From an uncultured Carboxylicivirga sp. (GTDB lineage: Bacteria > Bacteroidota > Bacteroidia > Bacteroidales > Marinilabiliaceae): DNA of 64,000 nucleotides. The position numbers were made by a program, and so were the translations under genes. Location of the stretch: positions 4,960,001-5,024,000 of the forward strand of contig NZ_OY771430.1 of NCBI RefSeq assembly GCF_963674565.1, in the 5' to 3' direction. Numbering within the stretch: the stretch's first letter is position 1; each line of letters begins with the position of its first letter. This document shows, piece by piece, positions 52,493 to 60,205 of the stretch. The notes below the pieces were generated by a model that saw nothing but the letters and a program-made list of their open reading frames with translations, made no database searches and was not told the DNA's origin.

Positions 52493-52549
52493 ATGTTTTA
52501 TCCTAAACAAAATGATAACTAGTATGTTTAAGTAAAACAATTCAAAAAG

Positions 52550-52562
52550 ATAGTAATACTAT
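52550..52562. promoter_or_regulatory. Palindrome ATAGTA-A-TACTAT, candidate TetR operator
   Basis: Perfect 6-bp half-sites around one base, placed between the divergent tetR and sulP promoters and about 16 bases upstream of the sulP -7 box. It is the best symmetric site in the gap. Confidence 0.35.
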
Positions 52563-52578
52563 TAATTAAAAAAGTAAT

Positions 52579-52586
52579 TATATTTG
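52579..52586 (+). promoter_or_regulatory. -7 box for the SulP/carbonic anhydrase operon
   Basis: TATATTTG, exact TAnnTTTG. The leader to the ATG at 52629 would be about 36 bases. Confidence 0.45.
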
Positions 52587-52628
52587 AGATCGTAACCTTA
52601 ATGTAATGAATTAGTGAAATAGAAATCT

Positions 52629-54227
52629 ATGAAAGGAAAAAGGAATGTAAGTATTATGGGAAGTTTAAAGCAGGATTTTCCTGCATCAATAGTTGTATTT
52701 CTGGTTGCAGTGCCTCTTTGTCTGGGGATTGCATTAGCTTCTGGAGCACCTCTTTTTTCAGGAATCATTTCAGGAATTATTGGAGGAATTGTAGTTGGAG
52801 CGATTAGTAAATCTCAGTTAGGAGTTAGCGGGCCAGCAGCAGGATTAGCTGTGATTGTATTATCAGCTATCAGTGAATTAGGTGGATTTGAGACTTTTCT
52901 ATTAGCAGTTGTGATCAGTGGAGTTATTCAGGTTGTTCTTGGTTTTGCTAAAGCTGGTATTATTGGATATTATTTTCCGTCGTCAGTAATCAAAGGAATG
53001 TTGTCTGGCATAGGTATAATTATTATTCTTAAGCAAATACCTCATGCCTTCGGATACGATCATGATTATGAAGGCGATTTGAGCTTTATCCACTCGGATG
53101 GGCATAATACTTTGTCAGAGTTATATCACATGTTGGGAGCGATTAGTCCAGGTGCGATTATTATTTCAGTGGTTTCAATGATTGTTTTGATAGTATGGGA
53201 ACAATCCTTCATGAAAAAGATACGATTGTTTAATATTCTTCAGGGACCATTGGTTGTAGTAATTATAGGTATTCTTTTAAATGTAATTTTTGGGGCTTCA
53301 GAAAATTTAGCATTAAAGCCCGATCAGGTGGTTGCTATTCCCGTAGCTGATAGTATTGCTGGTTTTTTCGGTCAATTCACCTTCCCTGATTTTAGTCAGT
53401 TGTTAAATAAGGATTTATGGATTATAGGTGCGACCATTGCCATAGTTGCCAGTTTAGAGACATTGCTTTGCCTTGAGGCAACAGATAAACTGGATCCTCA
53501 TAAACGCATAACACCTGTAAATTTGGAGTTAAAAGCTCAGGGGATTGGAAATATAATCTCAGGATTGATTGGAGGTTTGCCAATTACTCAGGTTATCGTT
53601 CGTAGTTCAACAAATATTCAATCGGGAGGTCAGACCAAAATGTCTGCAATCTTACATGGAGTCATCATGTTAATTAGTGCATTAGCTATTCCTAAAATTC
53701 TTAACCTTATTCCATTAGCTAGTTTAGCAGCTATTTTATTTGTTGTTGGTTATAAATTAGCTAAGCCAGTCGTTTTTAAACAGATGTACATGTTAGGTAA
53801 AGAACATTTTGCACCCTTTATGGTAACCATTGTTGGTATCATCTTTACTGATTTGTTAATTGGAATTATTATGGGATTGGTTGTGGCAGTAATGTATATC
53901 CTCTACAATAATTTCAAAAAACCTTTCTTGGTTGAATCAGAGGATGATTTGAAAAATGGTGTTATTCATTTAAGCCTTGCTCAGGATGTTACTTTCATCA
54001 ATAAGGCGAGTATCATGAATACTTTAAGTGAGATACCAAATGGTTCAAAAGTGGTAATTGATGCGTCTAAAAGTATAAATATTGATCAGGATGTTATTGA
54101 AATAATCAAAGAGTTTGAAACAAATGCCGGATATAGAGACATTGATCTTACCATAAAAAAACGTGAGAAGAGAGGTGTTAGTAACCAGAGAAGAATCATT
54201 GAGTCGGCTTTAAGCATGAGTAATTAA
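52629..54227 (+). CDS. SulP-family anion transporter, probable bicarbonate transporter
   Basis: 532 residues. A transmembrane part (about 15-430) has 10-14 helices with PASIVVFLVAVPLCLGIALASG near the start (SulP signature region) and QVIVRSSTNIQSGGQTK later. A C-terminal STAS-like domain (about 440-510) has VIHLSLAQDVTFINKASI. SulP proteins move sulfate, bicarbonate or other anions with sodium or protons. The beta carbonic anhydrase 15 bases downstream points to bicarbonate, but sulfate is not excluded. Confidence 0.9.
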   Translation: MKGKRNVSIMGSLKQDFPASIVVFLVAVPLCLGIALASGAPLFSGIISGIIGGIVVGAISKSQLGVSGPAAGLAVIVLSAISELGGFETFLLAVVISGVIQVVLGFAKAGIIGYYFPSSVIKGMLSGIGIIIILKQIPHAFGYDHDYEGDLSFIHSDGHNTLSELYHMLGAISPGAIIISVVSMIVLIVWEQSFMKKIRLFNILQGPLVVVIIGILLNVIFGASENLALKPDQVVAIPVADSIAGFFGQFTFPDFSQLLNKDLWIIGATIAIVASLETLLCLEATDKLDPHKRITPVNLELKAQGIGNIISGLIGGLPITQVIVRSSTNIQSGGQTKMSAILHGVIMLISALAIPKILNLIPLASLAAILFVVGYKLAKPVVFKQMYMLGKEHFAPFMVTIVGIIFTDLLIGIIMGLVVAVMYILYNNFKKPFLVESEDDLKNGVIHLSLAQDVTFINKASIMNTLSEIPNGSKVVIDASKSINIDQDVIEIIKEFETNAGYRDIDLTIKKREKRGVSNQRRIIESALSMSN

Positions 54228-54242
54228 TTAAATCCCATTGTT

Positions 54243-54875
54243 ATGAATAATTTAATGACACAAACCAAGACATCTCAGTTGCAGATTAGTTCTGCTGAGG
54301 CTCTAAAAATGTTAATGGATGGAAACCGTCGTTTTGTAGAAAACAATGTTTTAAACCGTGATTTTCTGCAGCAGATAAATGAAACCTCTGATGCGCAATA
54401 TCCATTTGCTGCAATTGTGAGTTGTATAGATTCTCGTATTCCAACAGAAATTGTATTTGATCAGGGAATTGGTGATGTTTTTAATGTGAGAATAGCCGGT
54501 AATATAGTTAATGAAGATATTTTAGGTAGTCTTGAGTTTGCGTGTAAGATAACCGGTTCAAAGTTAATCGTAGTTATGGGGCATACCTCTTGCGGAGCCA
54601 TTAAGGGAGCATGTGACGATGCTCAGTTGGGTAATCTATCGGTATTGCTTAATAAAATTAAGCCTGTAGTTGATAGTATACCAACTGATCTGGGAGTAGA
54701 TCGTAGTTCAGCCAATTCTTCTTTTGTAGATAAGGTAGCAGAGAAGAATGTGAGTAACACAATTGAAAATATATTGTCTCAAAGTAAAGTTCTAAATGAA
54801 TTATATGAAAATGGAGAGATAGATATAGTTGGAGCAATGTATGATGTTAAGAGTGGTAAAGTAAAGTTTGCATAG
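54243..54875 (+). CDS. Beta-class carbonic anhydrase
   Basis: 210 residues. The zinc ligands and gate residues are C61-x-D63-x-R65 (VSCIDSRIPTE), H114 and C117 (GHTSCGAIKG), all present. It interconverts CO2 and bicarbonate in the cytoplasm. Co-transcribed with the SulP transporter, it would keep imported bicarbonate in balance for carboxylation or pH control. Closed by the terminator at 54942. Confidence 0.94.
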   Translation: MNNLMTQTKTSQLQISSAEALKMLMDGNRRFVENNVLNRDFLQQINETSDAQYPFAAIVSCIDSRIPTEIVFDQGIGDVFNVRIAGNIVNEDILGSLEFACKITGSKLIVVMGHTSCGAIKGACDDAQLGNLSVLLNKIKPVVDSIPTDLGVDRSSANSSFVDKVAEKNVSNTIENILSQSKVLNELYENGEIDIVGAMYDVKSGKVKFA

Positions 54876-54941
54876 ATTTCCTTTAAAACCTGATTATTTC
54901 CTCAATTTTCAGGGTATTTAGACTAGATTTTTTTTCGTATG

Positions 54942-54973
54942 TGGTCTGTAGATAATCTACAGACCATTTTTTT
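54942..54973 (+). terminator. Terminator of the SulP/carbonic anhydrase operon
   Basis: TGGTCTGTAGAT (54942-54953) and ATCTACAGACCA (54955-54966), near-perfect 12-bp stem (loop of 3-5 in practice) with a T-run. Confidence 0.9.
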
Positions 54974-55102
54974 ATTTATAAAAATTAAATGTAAGTTGAT
55001 TTTGCAATAAAGCAGTCATGTAATATTTTATTATTTATTCGATTGAATTATTGTAAAATTAAAAGTTTTTGTGACTGTTATGAATAAAAATGGAATTGTG
55101 AG

Positions 55103-55134
55103 TTTGGAAAATCGAAATTTATTTCAAATATTTG
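55103..55134 (+). promoter_or_regulatory. Promoter of the trp operon
   Basis: TTTG (55103-55106), 20-base spacer, then AATATTTG (55127-55134), one mismatch from TAnnTTTG. The predicted start point near 55141 falls 13 bases before the leader peptide ATG, giving an attenuated RNA of about 145 bases. Confidence 0.5.
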
Positions 55135-55153
55135 CATTCATAACGAAGAATTA

Positions 55154-55216
55154 ATGAATTTGATTACAAAAAATACAGGCTGGTGGCACCATTTATATCT
55201 TTCAACAAGGAGTTGA
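55154..55216 (+). CDS. trpL: trp operon leader peptide with tandem Trp codons
   Basis: A 20-codon frame from ATG 55154 to TGA 55214-55216, reading MNLITKNTGWWHHLYLSTRS. Codons 10 and 11 (55181-55186) are TGG TGG. Tandem Trp codons in a 20-residue frame ahead of trpE is the hallmark of a tryptophan attenuator leader. Its stop codon lies in RNA segment 2 (55209-55221), as in the enteric trp leader, so a ribosome that finishes the peptide covers segment 2, while one stalled at Trp codons leaves it free. Confidence 0.85.
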   Translation: MNLITKNTGWWHHLYLSTRS

Positions 55217-55287
55217 GGGCCATAGCCGTATACCGTATAACGAACACAAGAAGGCTTACCTAACTCCAGGTAAGCCTTCTTTTTTTT
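55178..55287 (+). promoter_or_regulatory. Tryptophan attenuator with competing RNA structures
   Basis: Segment 1 (55178-55187, covering both Trp codons) can pair with 55219-55227: GGCT with AGCC and TGGC with GCCA. Segment 2 (55209-55221, GGAGTTGAGGGCC) can pair with segment 3 (55253-55267): GGAGTT with AACTCC, AGG with CCT and GCC with GGC, about 12 pairs with small bulges. This 2:3 antiterminator uses the loop and left arm of the 3:4 terminator, so the two exclude each other. Low charged tRNA-Trp should favour 2:3 and read-through into trpE. Confidence 0.75.
55249..55287 (+). terminator. Attenuator terminator in front of trpE
   Basis: AGAAGGCTTACCT (55249-55261) pairs perfectly with AGGTAAGCCTTCT (55268-55280), 13 bp, loop AACTCC, with eight T (55280-55287). 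It lies between the leader peptide and trpE. Confidence 0.93.
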
Positions 55288-55312
55288 AATTAAATTGTGT
55301 AAAAACTAAACC

Positions 55313-56728
55313 ATGGAACTTAAAAATATAATTTGCAAAGCAACACCCATCCCGGCTAATGTAGCCGATGTGACAACACCAGTTAGCTTATACCTGAAAT
55401 TACGCGATGCTTACCCAAATACTATTTTATTGGAAAGTAGTGATTATCATGGTAATTCCAACTCGATGTCGTTTATCTGCTTTAATCCTGTTTACGATTT
55501 CATTGCGGATAAAGGGAAAGTGTTTTTGGGAGAAGCGCATAAGGATTTGGAGAGTATTACTATTGATAAAGTGAATAATGTTCCGCAGTTGCTCGATGAA
55601 TTTATTAAGAGTTTCAATGTTAAAAAGGAAAATTGCCCGGTTAAAGTAAATGGTCTTTTCGGTTACACAACCTTTGATGCGGTGCAATATTTCGATACCC
55701 TTACTTTTGAATCACCTGTTCTCGATGAGCATAAAATTCCTGAAATGCGTTATACTTTTTACAAGTATATCATTGCTTTCAATCATTTTAGTAATCAATT
55801 GCACCTGATTGAAAACCTGAATGAGGGAGAAGAATCGGCTGCAGGTGAATTAATTGACACCTTTTATAACAGGGCTTTACCTGCCTTTAATTTTGAACCG
55901 GCCAATAACGAAACTTCCAATCTTACGAATGAAGAGTACATGGCGATGGTAACTAAAGGAAAAGAGCACTGTTTCAGAGGTGATGTTTTTCAGATTGTGT
56001 TATCACGTCAGTTCAAGCAGTCGTTTAAAGGCGATGAATTTAATGTTTACAGGGCTTTACGAAACATTAATCCTTCGCCTTACTTGTTTTATTTCGATTA
56101 CGGATCGTACAAGATTTTTGGATCATCGCCAGAAGCACAGCTGGTGATTCAAAATAATGAAGCAACGATCAATCCGATTGCCGGAACTTTCAAACGAACC
56201 GGTGATGATATAAAAGATCAGGAGCTGGCTATAAAATTAAGTGAGGATGCCAAGGAGAATGCTGAACATGTAATGTTGGTTGATCTGGCGCGTAACGACT
56301 TAAGCAGGAACTGTGAAAAGGTGAAGGTAAATACCTATAAAGAGGTTCAGTATTACTCACATGTATTACACCTTGTTTCGGATGTTAGCGGGCAATTGAA
56401 AGAAGGATCCATTGCAGCCCGTGTAATGGCTGATACTTTTCCGGCAGGAACTTTATCGGGAGCTCCCAAATACAAAGCCATGCAGCTGATTGATTCCATC
56501 GAAAATCAAAACCGTGGATATTATGGTGGTTGCATAGGTAATATTGGTTTAGATGGAAGCTTTAATCAGGCAATCATGATTCGTTCTTTTCTAAGTAAAA
56601 ACAATACCTTGTTTTATCAGGCGGGCGCTGGTGTGGTAAGTGAATCAAAAGAAGAAAATGAGTTGGCTGAAGTCAATAATAAATTGGGAGCATTGAAAAA
56701 AGCCATTGAAATGGCGCAAGATTTTTAA
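55313..56728 (+). CDS. trpE: Anthranilate synthase component I
   Basis: 471 residues. The N-terminal domain has the tryptophan-sensing ILLESSDYHGNSNSMSF (LLES plus Ser), so feedback inhibition is likely. The chorismate-binding domain (about 195-465) has QIVLSRQFKQ, INPIAGTFKRTGD and FPAGTLSGAPKYKAMQLID. It makes anthranilate from chorismate with ammonia from TrpG. First structural gene after the attenuator; 50 bases of heptad-repeat spacer precede trpG. Confidence 0.95.
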   Translation: MELKNIICKATPIPANVADVTTPVSLYLKLRDAYPNTILLESSDYHGNSNSMSFICFNPVYDFIADKGKVFLGEAHKDLESITIDKVNNVPQLLDEFIKSFNVKKENCPVKVNGLFGYTTFDAVQYFDTLTFESPVLDEHKIPEMRYTFYKYIIAFNHFSNQLHLIENLNEGEESAAGELIDTFYNRALPAFNFEPANNETSNLTNEEYMAMVTKGKEHCFRGDVFQIVLSRQFKQSFKGDEFNVYRALRNINPSPYLFYFDYGSYKIFGSSPEAQLVIQNNEATINPIAGTFKRTGDDIKDQELAIKLSEDAKENAEHVMLVDLARNDLSRNCEKVKVNTYKEVQYYSHVLHLVSDVSGQLKEGSIAARVMADTFPAGTLSGAPKYKAMQLIDSIENQNRGYYGGCIGNIGLDGSFNQAIMIRSFLSKNNTLFYQAGAGVVSESKEENELAEVNNKLGALKKAIEMAQDF

Positions 56729-56739
56729 TTTACATAACC

Positions 56740-56770
56740 AAGCTGTAAGCAATAAGCAGAAGCATTAAGC
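56740..56770. repeat. Degenerate heptad repeat in the trpE-trpG spacer
   Basis: Units AAGCTGT, AAGCAAT, AAGCAGA, AAGCATT and AAGC start at 56740, 56747, 56754, 56760 and 56767, so the period is 7 with one 6-base step. Confidence 0.55.
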
Positions 56771-56778
56771 TATATATT

Positions 56779-57348
56779 ATGAAGATTCTGATTCTGGATA
56801 ATTACGATTCGTTTACATACAATCTGGTCCATTACGTTGAAGAGATTTTAAATGAAAAGGTGGATGTTTTCCGCAACGATGAAATCTCAATAGCAGAGGT
56901 GAATAAATACGAAAAAATTCTGTTGTCTCCGGGCCCTGGTATACCTGATGAAGCGGGCATATTGAAGGAACTTATCAAAACATATATGCCAACTAAAAGT
57001 ATTTTAGGAGTATGTTTGGGTTGTCAGGCAATTGGTGAGGTTTGTGGAGGCAGTATTCGCAACCTTAATAAAGTTTATCATGGGGTGGCAACAAAAGTAA
57101 AAGTGACCAGTAGAGATGAATATTTGTTTAACTCTATACCTGATGAATTCATGGCGGGCAGATATCATAGTTGGGTTGTGAATGAAGAAGATTTACCAGC
57201 TGAACTTACCATAACATCGCGCGATGAGGAAGGTCAGATTATGGGTGTTTGCCATAAAGAGTATGATCTACGTGGAGTGCAGTTTCACCCCGAATCGGTT
57301 TTAACAGAGAACGGGAAACAAATGATTCGTAACTGGTTGGGAAAATAA
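56779..57348 (+). CDS. trpG: Anthranilate synthase component II (glutamine amidotransferase)
   Basis: 189 residues. It opens ILILDNYDSFTYNLVHYVEE. Class I amidotransferase triad: C79 (GVCLGCQAIG), H170 and E172 (VQFHPES). The usual His after the nucleophile elbow (CLGHQ) is Cys82 here. It gives ammonia from glutamine to TrpE; a role shared with para-aminobenzoate synthesis is possible. It is followed by 119 bases of spacer with heptads, then trpD. Confidence 0.94.
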   Translation: MKILILDNYDSFTYNLVHYVEEILNEKVDVFRNDEISIAEVNKYEKILLSPGPGIPDEAGILKELIKTYMPTKSILGVCLGCQAIGEVCGGSIRNLNKVYHGVATKVKVTSRDEYLFNSIPDEFMAGRYHSWVVNEEDLPAELTITSRDEEGQIMGVCHKEYDLRGVQFHPESVLTENGKQMIRNWLGK

Positions 57349-57353
57349 TTACG

Positions 57354-57388
57354 AAGTGCCTAGTGCCAAGTGAGAAGTGTTTAGAAGC
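57354..57388. repeat. Degenerate heptad repeat in the trpG-trpD spacer
   Basis: Five units in exact 7-base register from 57354: AAGTGCC, TAGTGCC, AAGTGAG, AAGTGTT, TAGAAGC. Consensus is (A/T)AGTGnn. Confidence 0.6.
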
Positions 57389-57467
57389 ACCATGAGCTTA
57401 TCACTATTAAAAGTCTTGCAACTTGATACTCATATAGGCCTAAAATGAACGATTTAATTTTAAACCA

Positions 57468-58463
57468 ATGATTAAAACCATATTAAAAGAACTACTTAAC
57501 TACGGAACCTTATCGCGGAGTCAGGCCAAGGAAATGCTGGTTAATATTGCTGCTGAAACTTATAACCAGTCTGAAGTAGTTGCGTTTCTTACAGTCTTTA
57601 TGATGCGTCCGGTTACTGTTGAAGAGTTATCAGGCTTTAGAGATGCATTATTGGAATTGTGCCTAAGAATTGATCTCTCAGAATTCAACACAATTGATAT
57701 GTGTGGTACTGGTGGTGACGGTAAAAATACCTTTAATGTATCAACATTGTCCTCCTTGGTTGTAGCCGGAGCCGGTGCAAAAGTTGCCAAACATGGTAAT
57801 TACGGAGTGTCCTCATCATGTGGTTCGTCCAATGTAATGGAATATCTGGGATATCAGTTCACCTCTGAAGAAGATAAGTTAAAGGAACAATTAGAAAAAG
57901 CCAATATCTGTTTCTTACATGCTCCTATGTTTCATCCTGCCATGAAGGCCGTTGGCCCTATCCGCAGAGAGCTGGGATTAAAAACATTCTTTAATATGCT
58001 GGGACCGTTGGTAAATCCATCTTTCCCTCAAAATCAACTGGTGGGTGTTTTTAGTTTGGAACTGGCTCGTATTTATCAGTACATCTATCAGCAAACAAAC
58101 AAGAACTATACCATCATTCATTCAATGGATGGATATGATGAGATTTCGTTGACAGGTGATTTTAAAGCCATCACTCAAAATGGCGAACAAATGTATTCAC
58201 CAAAAGATTTTGGTATGGATCCGGTTACTCCAGAAGATATTTTTGGCGGAAATACTATTCCTGAAGCCGCTGAGATATTTGTGAAAGTCTTGGAAGGAAA
58301 CGGAACCAAAGCGCAGAATAGTGTGGTGATTGCCAATGCAGCTTCGGCTCTTCAATGTTATTACCCGGAAAAAAGTCTGGAACAATGTATTGAAGATGCT
58401 AAGAGATCCCTAAGTGATGGTAAAGCTGCCGAAGTATTGTCAAACCTGTTGAGCCTGTCATAA
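57468..58463 (+). CDS. trpD: Anthranilate phosphoribosyltransferase
   Basis: 331 residues. The PRPP/anthranilate site has MCGTGGDGKNTFNVST and KHGNYGVSSSCGSSNVMEYLGY, then FHPAMKAVGPIRRELGLKTFFNMLGPL in parts. It joins anthranilate to PRPP. It is not fused to trpG, unlike in enterics. trpC follows after 9 bases. Confidence 0.95.
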   Translation: MIKTILKELLNYGTLSRSQAKEMLVNIAAETYNQSEVVAFLTVFMMRPVTVEELSGFRDALLELCLRIDLSEFNTIDMCGTGGDGKNTFNVSTLSSLVVAGAGAKVAKHGNYGVSSSCGSSNVMEYLGYQFTSEEDKLKEQLEKANICFLHAPMFHPAMKAVGPIRRELGLKTFFNMLGPLVNPSFPQNQLVGVFSLELARIYQYIYQQTNKNYTIIHSMDGYDEISLTGDFKAITQNGEQMYSPKDFGMDPVTPEDIFGGNTIPEAAEIFVKVLEGNGTKAQNSVVIANAASALQCYYPEKSLEQCIEDAKRSLSDGKAAEVLSNLLSLS

Positions 58464-58472
58464 ATTTGTACA

Positions 58473-59258
58473 ATGAAGATTCTTGATAAAATAATTTTAA
58501 GAAAGAAGGAGGAAGTGGCAGAGGCTAAGGCAAAAGTTACGATTGAAACATTGATACAGTCAGAGGCTTTTGGACTCAAGGCACCTTCATTGAAAGCATA
58601 TTTAACTGATCCTTCCAAATCGGGCGTAATTACTGAGTTTAAACGCCAGTCGCCATCTAAAGGTGTGATTAATGGAAAGGCTCAGGTGAAAGATGTGGTT
58701 ACAGCCTATGAAAAAGCCGGAGCATCGGCACTTTCGGTATTAACAGATACTGATTTTTTCGGAGGAACATTTGATGACCTGATAGAAGCCCGTTCGGTAA
58801 CTACAATTCCTATTTTGAGAAAAGACTTTATGGTGGATCCTTACCAGATGTTTGAAGCAAAATCAATTGGTGCAAGTGCTATTTTGTTGATAGCGGCCTG
58901 TCTTTCAAATCAACAGGCTGAAGAGTTGGGGGCTGCTGCTCATGAATTGGGTTTAGAGGTACTAATGGAACTTCATGACGAAAGTGAACTGGAACGATTG
59001 AACCAATATGTTGATGTGGTTGGAATCAACAACCGTAATCTGAAAACTTTTGAAGTAAATCTAAAGCATTCTGTTGCTTTAGCTCAGCAATTACCCAAAG
59101 ATAAGATACGCATTTCAGAGAGTGGAATACATTCGGCTGACGATGTGTTCTATTTAAGAGAGAATGGTTTTGATGGTTTTCTGATTGGAGAGAACTTCAT
59201 GAAAACGAATGATCCTGGTCAGGCTTGTATCGATTTTTGTAAAGCTATCAAGCGATAA
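58473..59258 (+). CDS. trpC: Indole-3-glycerol phosphate synthase
   Basis: 261 residues, TIM barrel. Motifs: VITEFKRQSPSKG (catalytic Lys), VLTDTDFFGG, LRKDFMVDPYQ and GINNRNLKTFEV, then RISESGIHSADDV. It closes the indole ring from CdRP. Single-function; not fused to trpF, which begins right after the stop. Confidence 0.95.
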   Translation: MKILDKIILRKKEEVAEAKAKVTIETLIQSEAFGLKAPSLKAYLTDPSKSGVITEFKRQSPSKGVINGKAQVKDVVTAYEKAGASALSVLTDTDFFGGTFDDLIEARSVTTIPILRKDFMVDPYQMFEAKSIGASAILLIAACLSNQQAEELGAAAHELGLEVLMELHDESELERLNQYVDVVGINNRNLKTFEVNLKHSVALAQQLPKDKIRISESGIHSADDVFYLRENGFDGFLIGENFMKTNDPGQACIDFCKAIKR

Positions 59259-59261
59259 GTG

Positions 59262-59918
59262 ATGAAGCATCTGCCCCTGATAAAAATATGCGGAATGCGC
59301 GATCCTGATAATATCAGGGAGGTATTGAAGCTGTCTCCCGATTATTTGGGATTCATCTTTTATCCTAAGTCGCCTCGCTTTGTGAAGGATTATCCTGCCG
59401 TTGATTTTCCTTCATCTGTGAAGAAAGTGGGGGTGTTTGTGAATGCATCGGAGCGTGAGATTGGTGAAAAGAGAATCAGTTTTGGTTTGGATGTTTTGCA
59501 GCTTCATGGGGATGAATCGCCTGAGTTATGTCATATACTCAAACAAAGTGGAGTTGAGATAATAAAAGTATTCAGGGTGGATGAGAATTTTGATTTTGAG
59601 TTACCCCGCAAGTATGAAGACTTTGTGGATTACTTTTTGTTTGATACAGCAACCAAAGATTTTGGGGGTAGTGGAAAGAAGTTCGATTGGCGTTTATTGA
59701 AAGGTTATAATAATGCACGCCCCATCTTTTTAAGCGGTGGAATCGGACCTGATGATTCAGCTTCCATCTTGGAGATTGAAGGACTCAATATTAAAGCCAT
59801 TGATATTAATAGTTGTTTTGAAATAGAGCCAGCATTGAAAGACGTTGAAACGTTGAAACGTTTTATTTCTGAATTAAGAAAGGGGATGAATGAAACGATA
59901 GATTTAAAAAGTGGATAA
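59262..59918 (+). CDS. trpF: Phosphoribosylanthranilate isomerase
   Basis: 218 residues from the ATG at 59262 (an adjacent GTG at 59259 is also possible). It opens PLIKICGMRDPDNI with the catalytic Cys, then GFIFYPKSPRFV and LQLHGDESPELC, and near the end FLSGGIGPDD. It converts PRA to CdRP. It starts 3 bases after the trpC stop. The 287-base gap to trpB that follows is unusual for this operon. Confidence 0.93.
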   Translation: MKHLPLIKICGMRDPDNIREVLKLSPDYLGFIFYPKSPRFVKDYPAVDFPSSVKKVGVFVNASEREIGEKRISFGLDVLQLHGDESPELCHILKQSGVEIIKVFRVDENFDFELPRKYEDFVDYFLFDTATKDFGGSGKKFDWRLLKGYNNARPIFLSGGIGPDDSASILEIEGLNIKAIDINSCFEIEPALKDVETLKRFISELRKGMNETIDLKSG

Positions 59919-59933
59919 GTATTGGTTCGGCCT

Positions 59934-60066
59934 CATTAGGGATGATAGATGAGGTGATAAAGAGCTTTAGAAAGACCGGGAAGCTGAGACCCGATAGCTA
60001 TCGGGTTTGTTCGAAGATCACCCGGCCGCACTTAGGCTCTTTGAAAAACAGTAATCATCCCTAATG
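59934..60066. repeat. Nested inverted-repeat element in the trpF-trpB spacer (133 bp)
   Basis: Four nested pairs share one centre: CATTAGGGATGAT (59934-59946) with ATCATCCCTAATG (60054-60066), AAAGAGC (59959-59965) with GCTCTTT (60036-60042), CCGGG (59976-59980) with CCCGG (60021-60025), and the palindrome CCCGATAGCTATCGGG (59990-60005). It could fold as a long hairpin in RNA or a cruciform. The 13-bp perfect termini make a small non-autonomous mobile element plausible; no clear target duplication is seen. Confidence 0.6.
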
Positions 60067-60069
60067 CAG

Positions 60070-60151
60070 CCTTGATTTTCTTTGTTTCGTTTCTTGTATC
60101 AAGACAAGAAATGAAAAGCCCAGCGGCTAGAGCGAAACAAAATTATCAAGG
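60070..60151. repeat. Second nested inverted-repeat element before trpB (82 bp)
   Basis: CCTTGA (60070-60075) pairs with TCAAGG (60146-60151), TTTGTTTCG (60081-60089) with CGAAACAAA (60133-60141), TTTCTTGT (60090-60097) with ACAAGAAA (60104-60111) and AGCC (60117-60120) with GGCT (60125-60128). This gives a branched fold: an outer stem with two inner hairpins. It starts 4 bases after the first element. Confidence 0.5.
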
Positions 60152-60205
60152 GTAAATAATCAGAAATGAGGAGAAAAAAAATATAGATTGATTAAGAAAT
60201 TCACA

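Noticed and set aside
60003..60027. GTTCGA with flanking complementary bases, considered as a tRNA T-arm
   Set aside because: No acceptor, anticodon or D-arm is present at the right distances; the bases belong to the nested inverted repeat.
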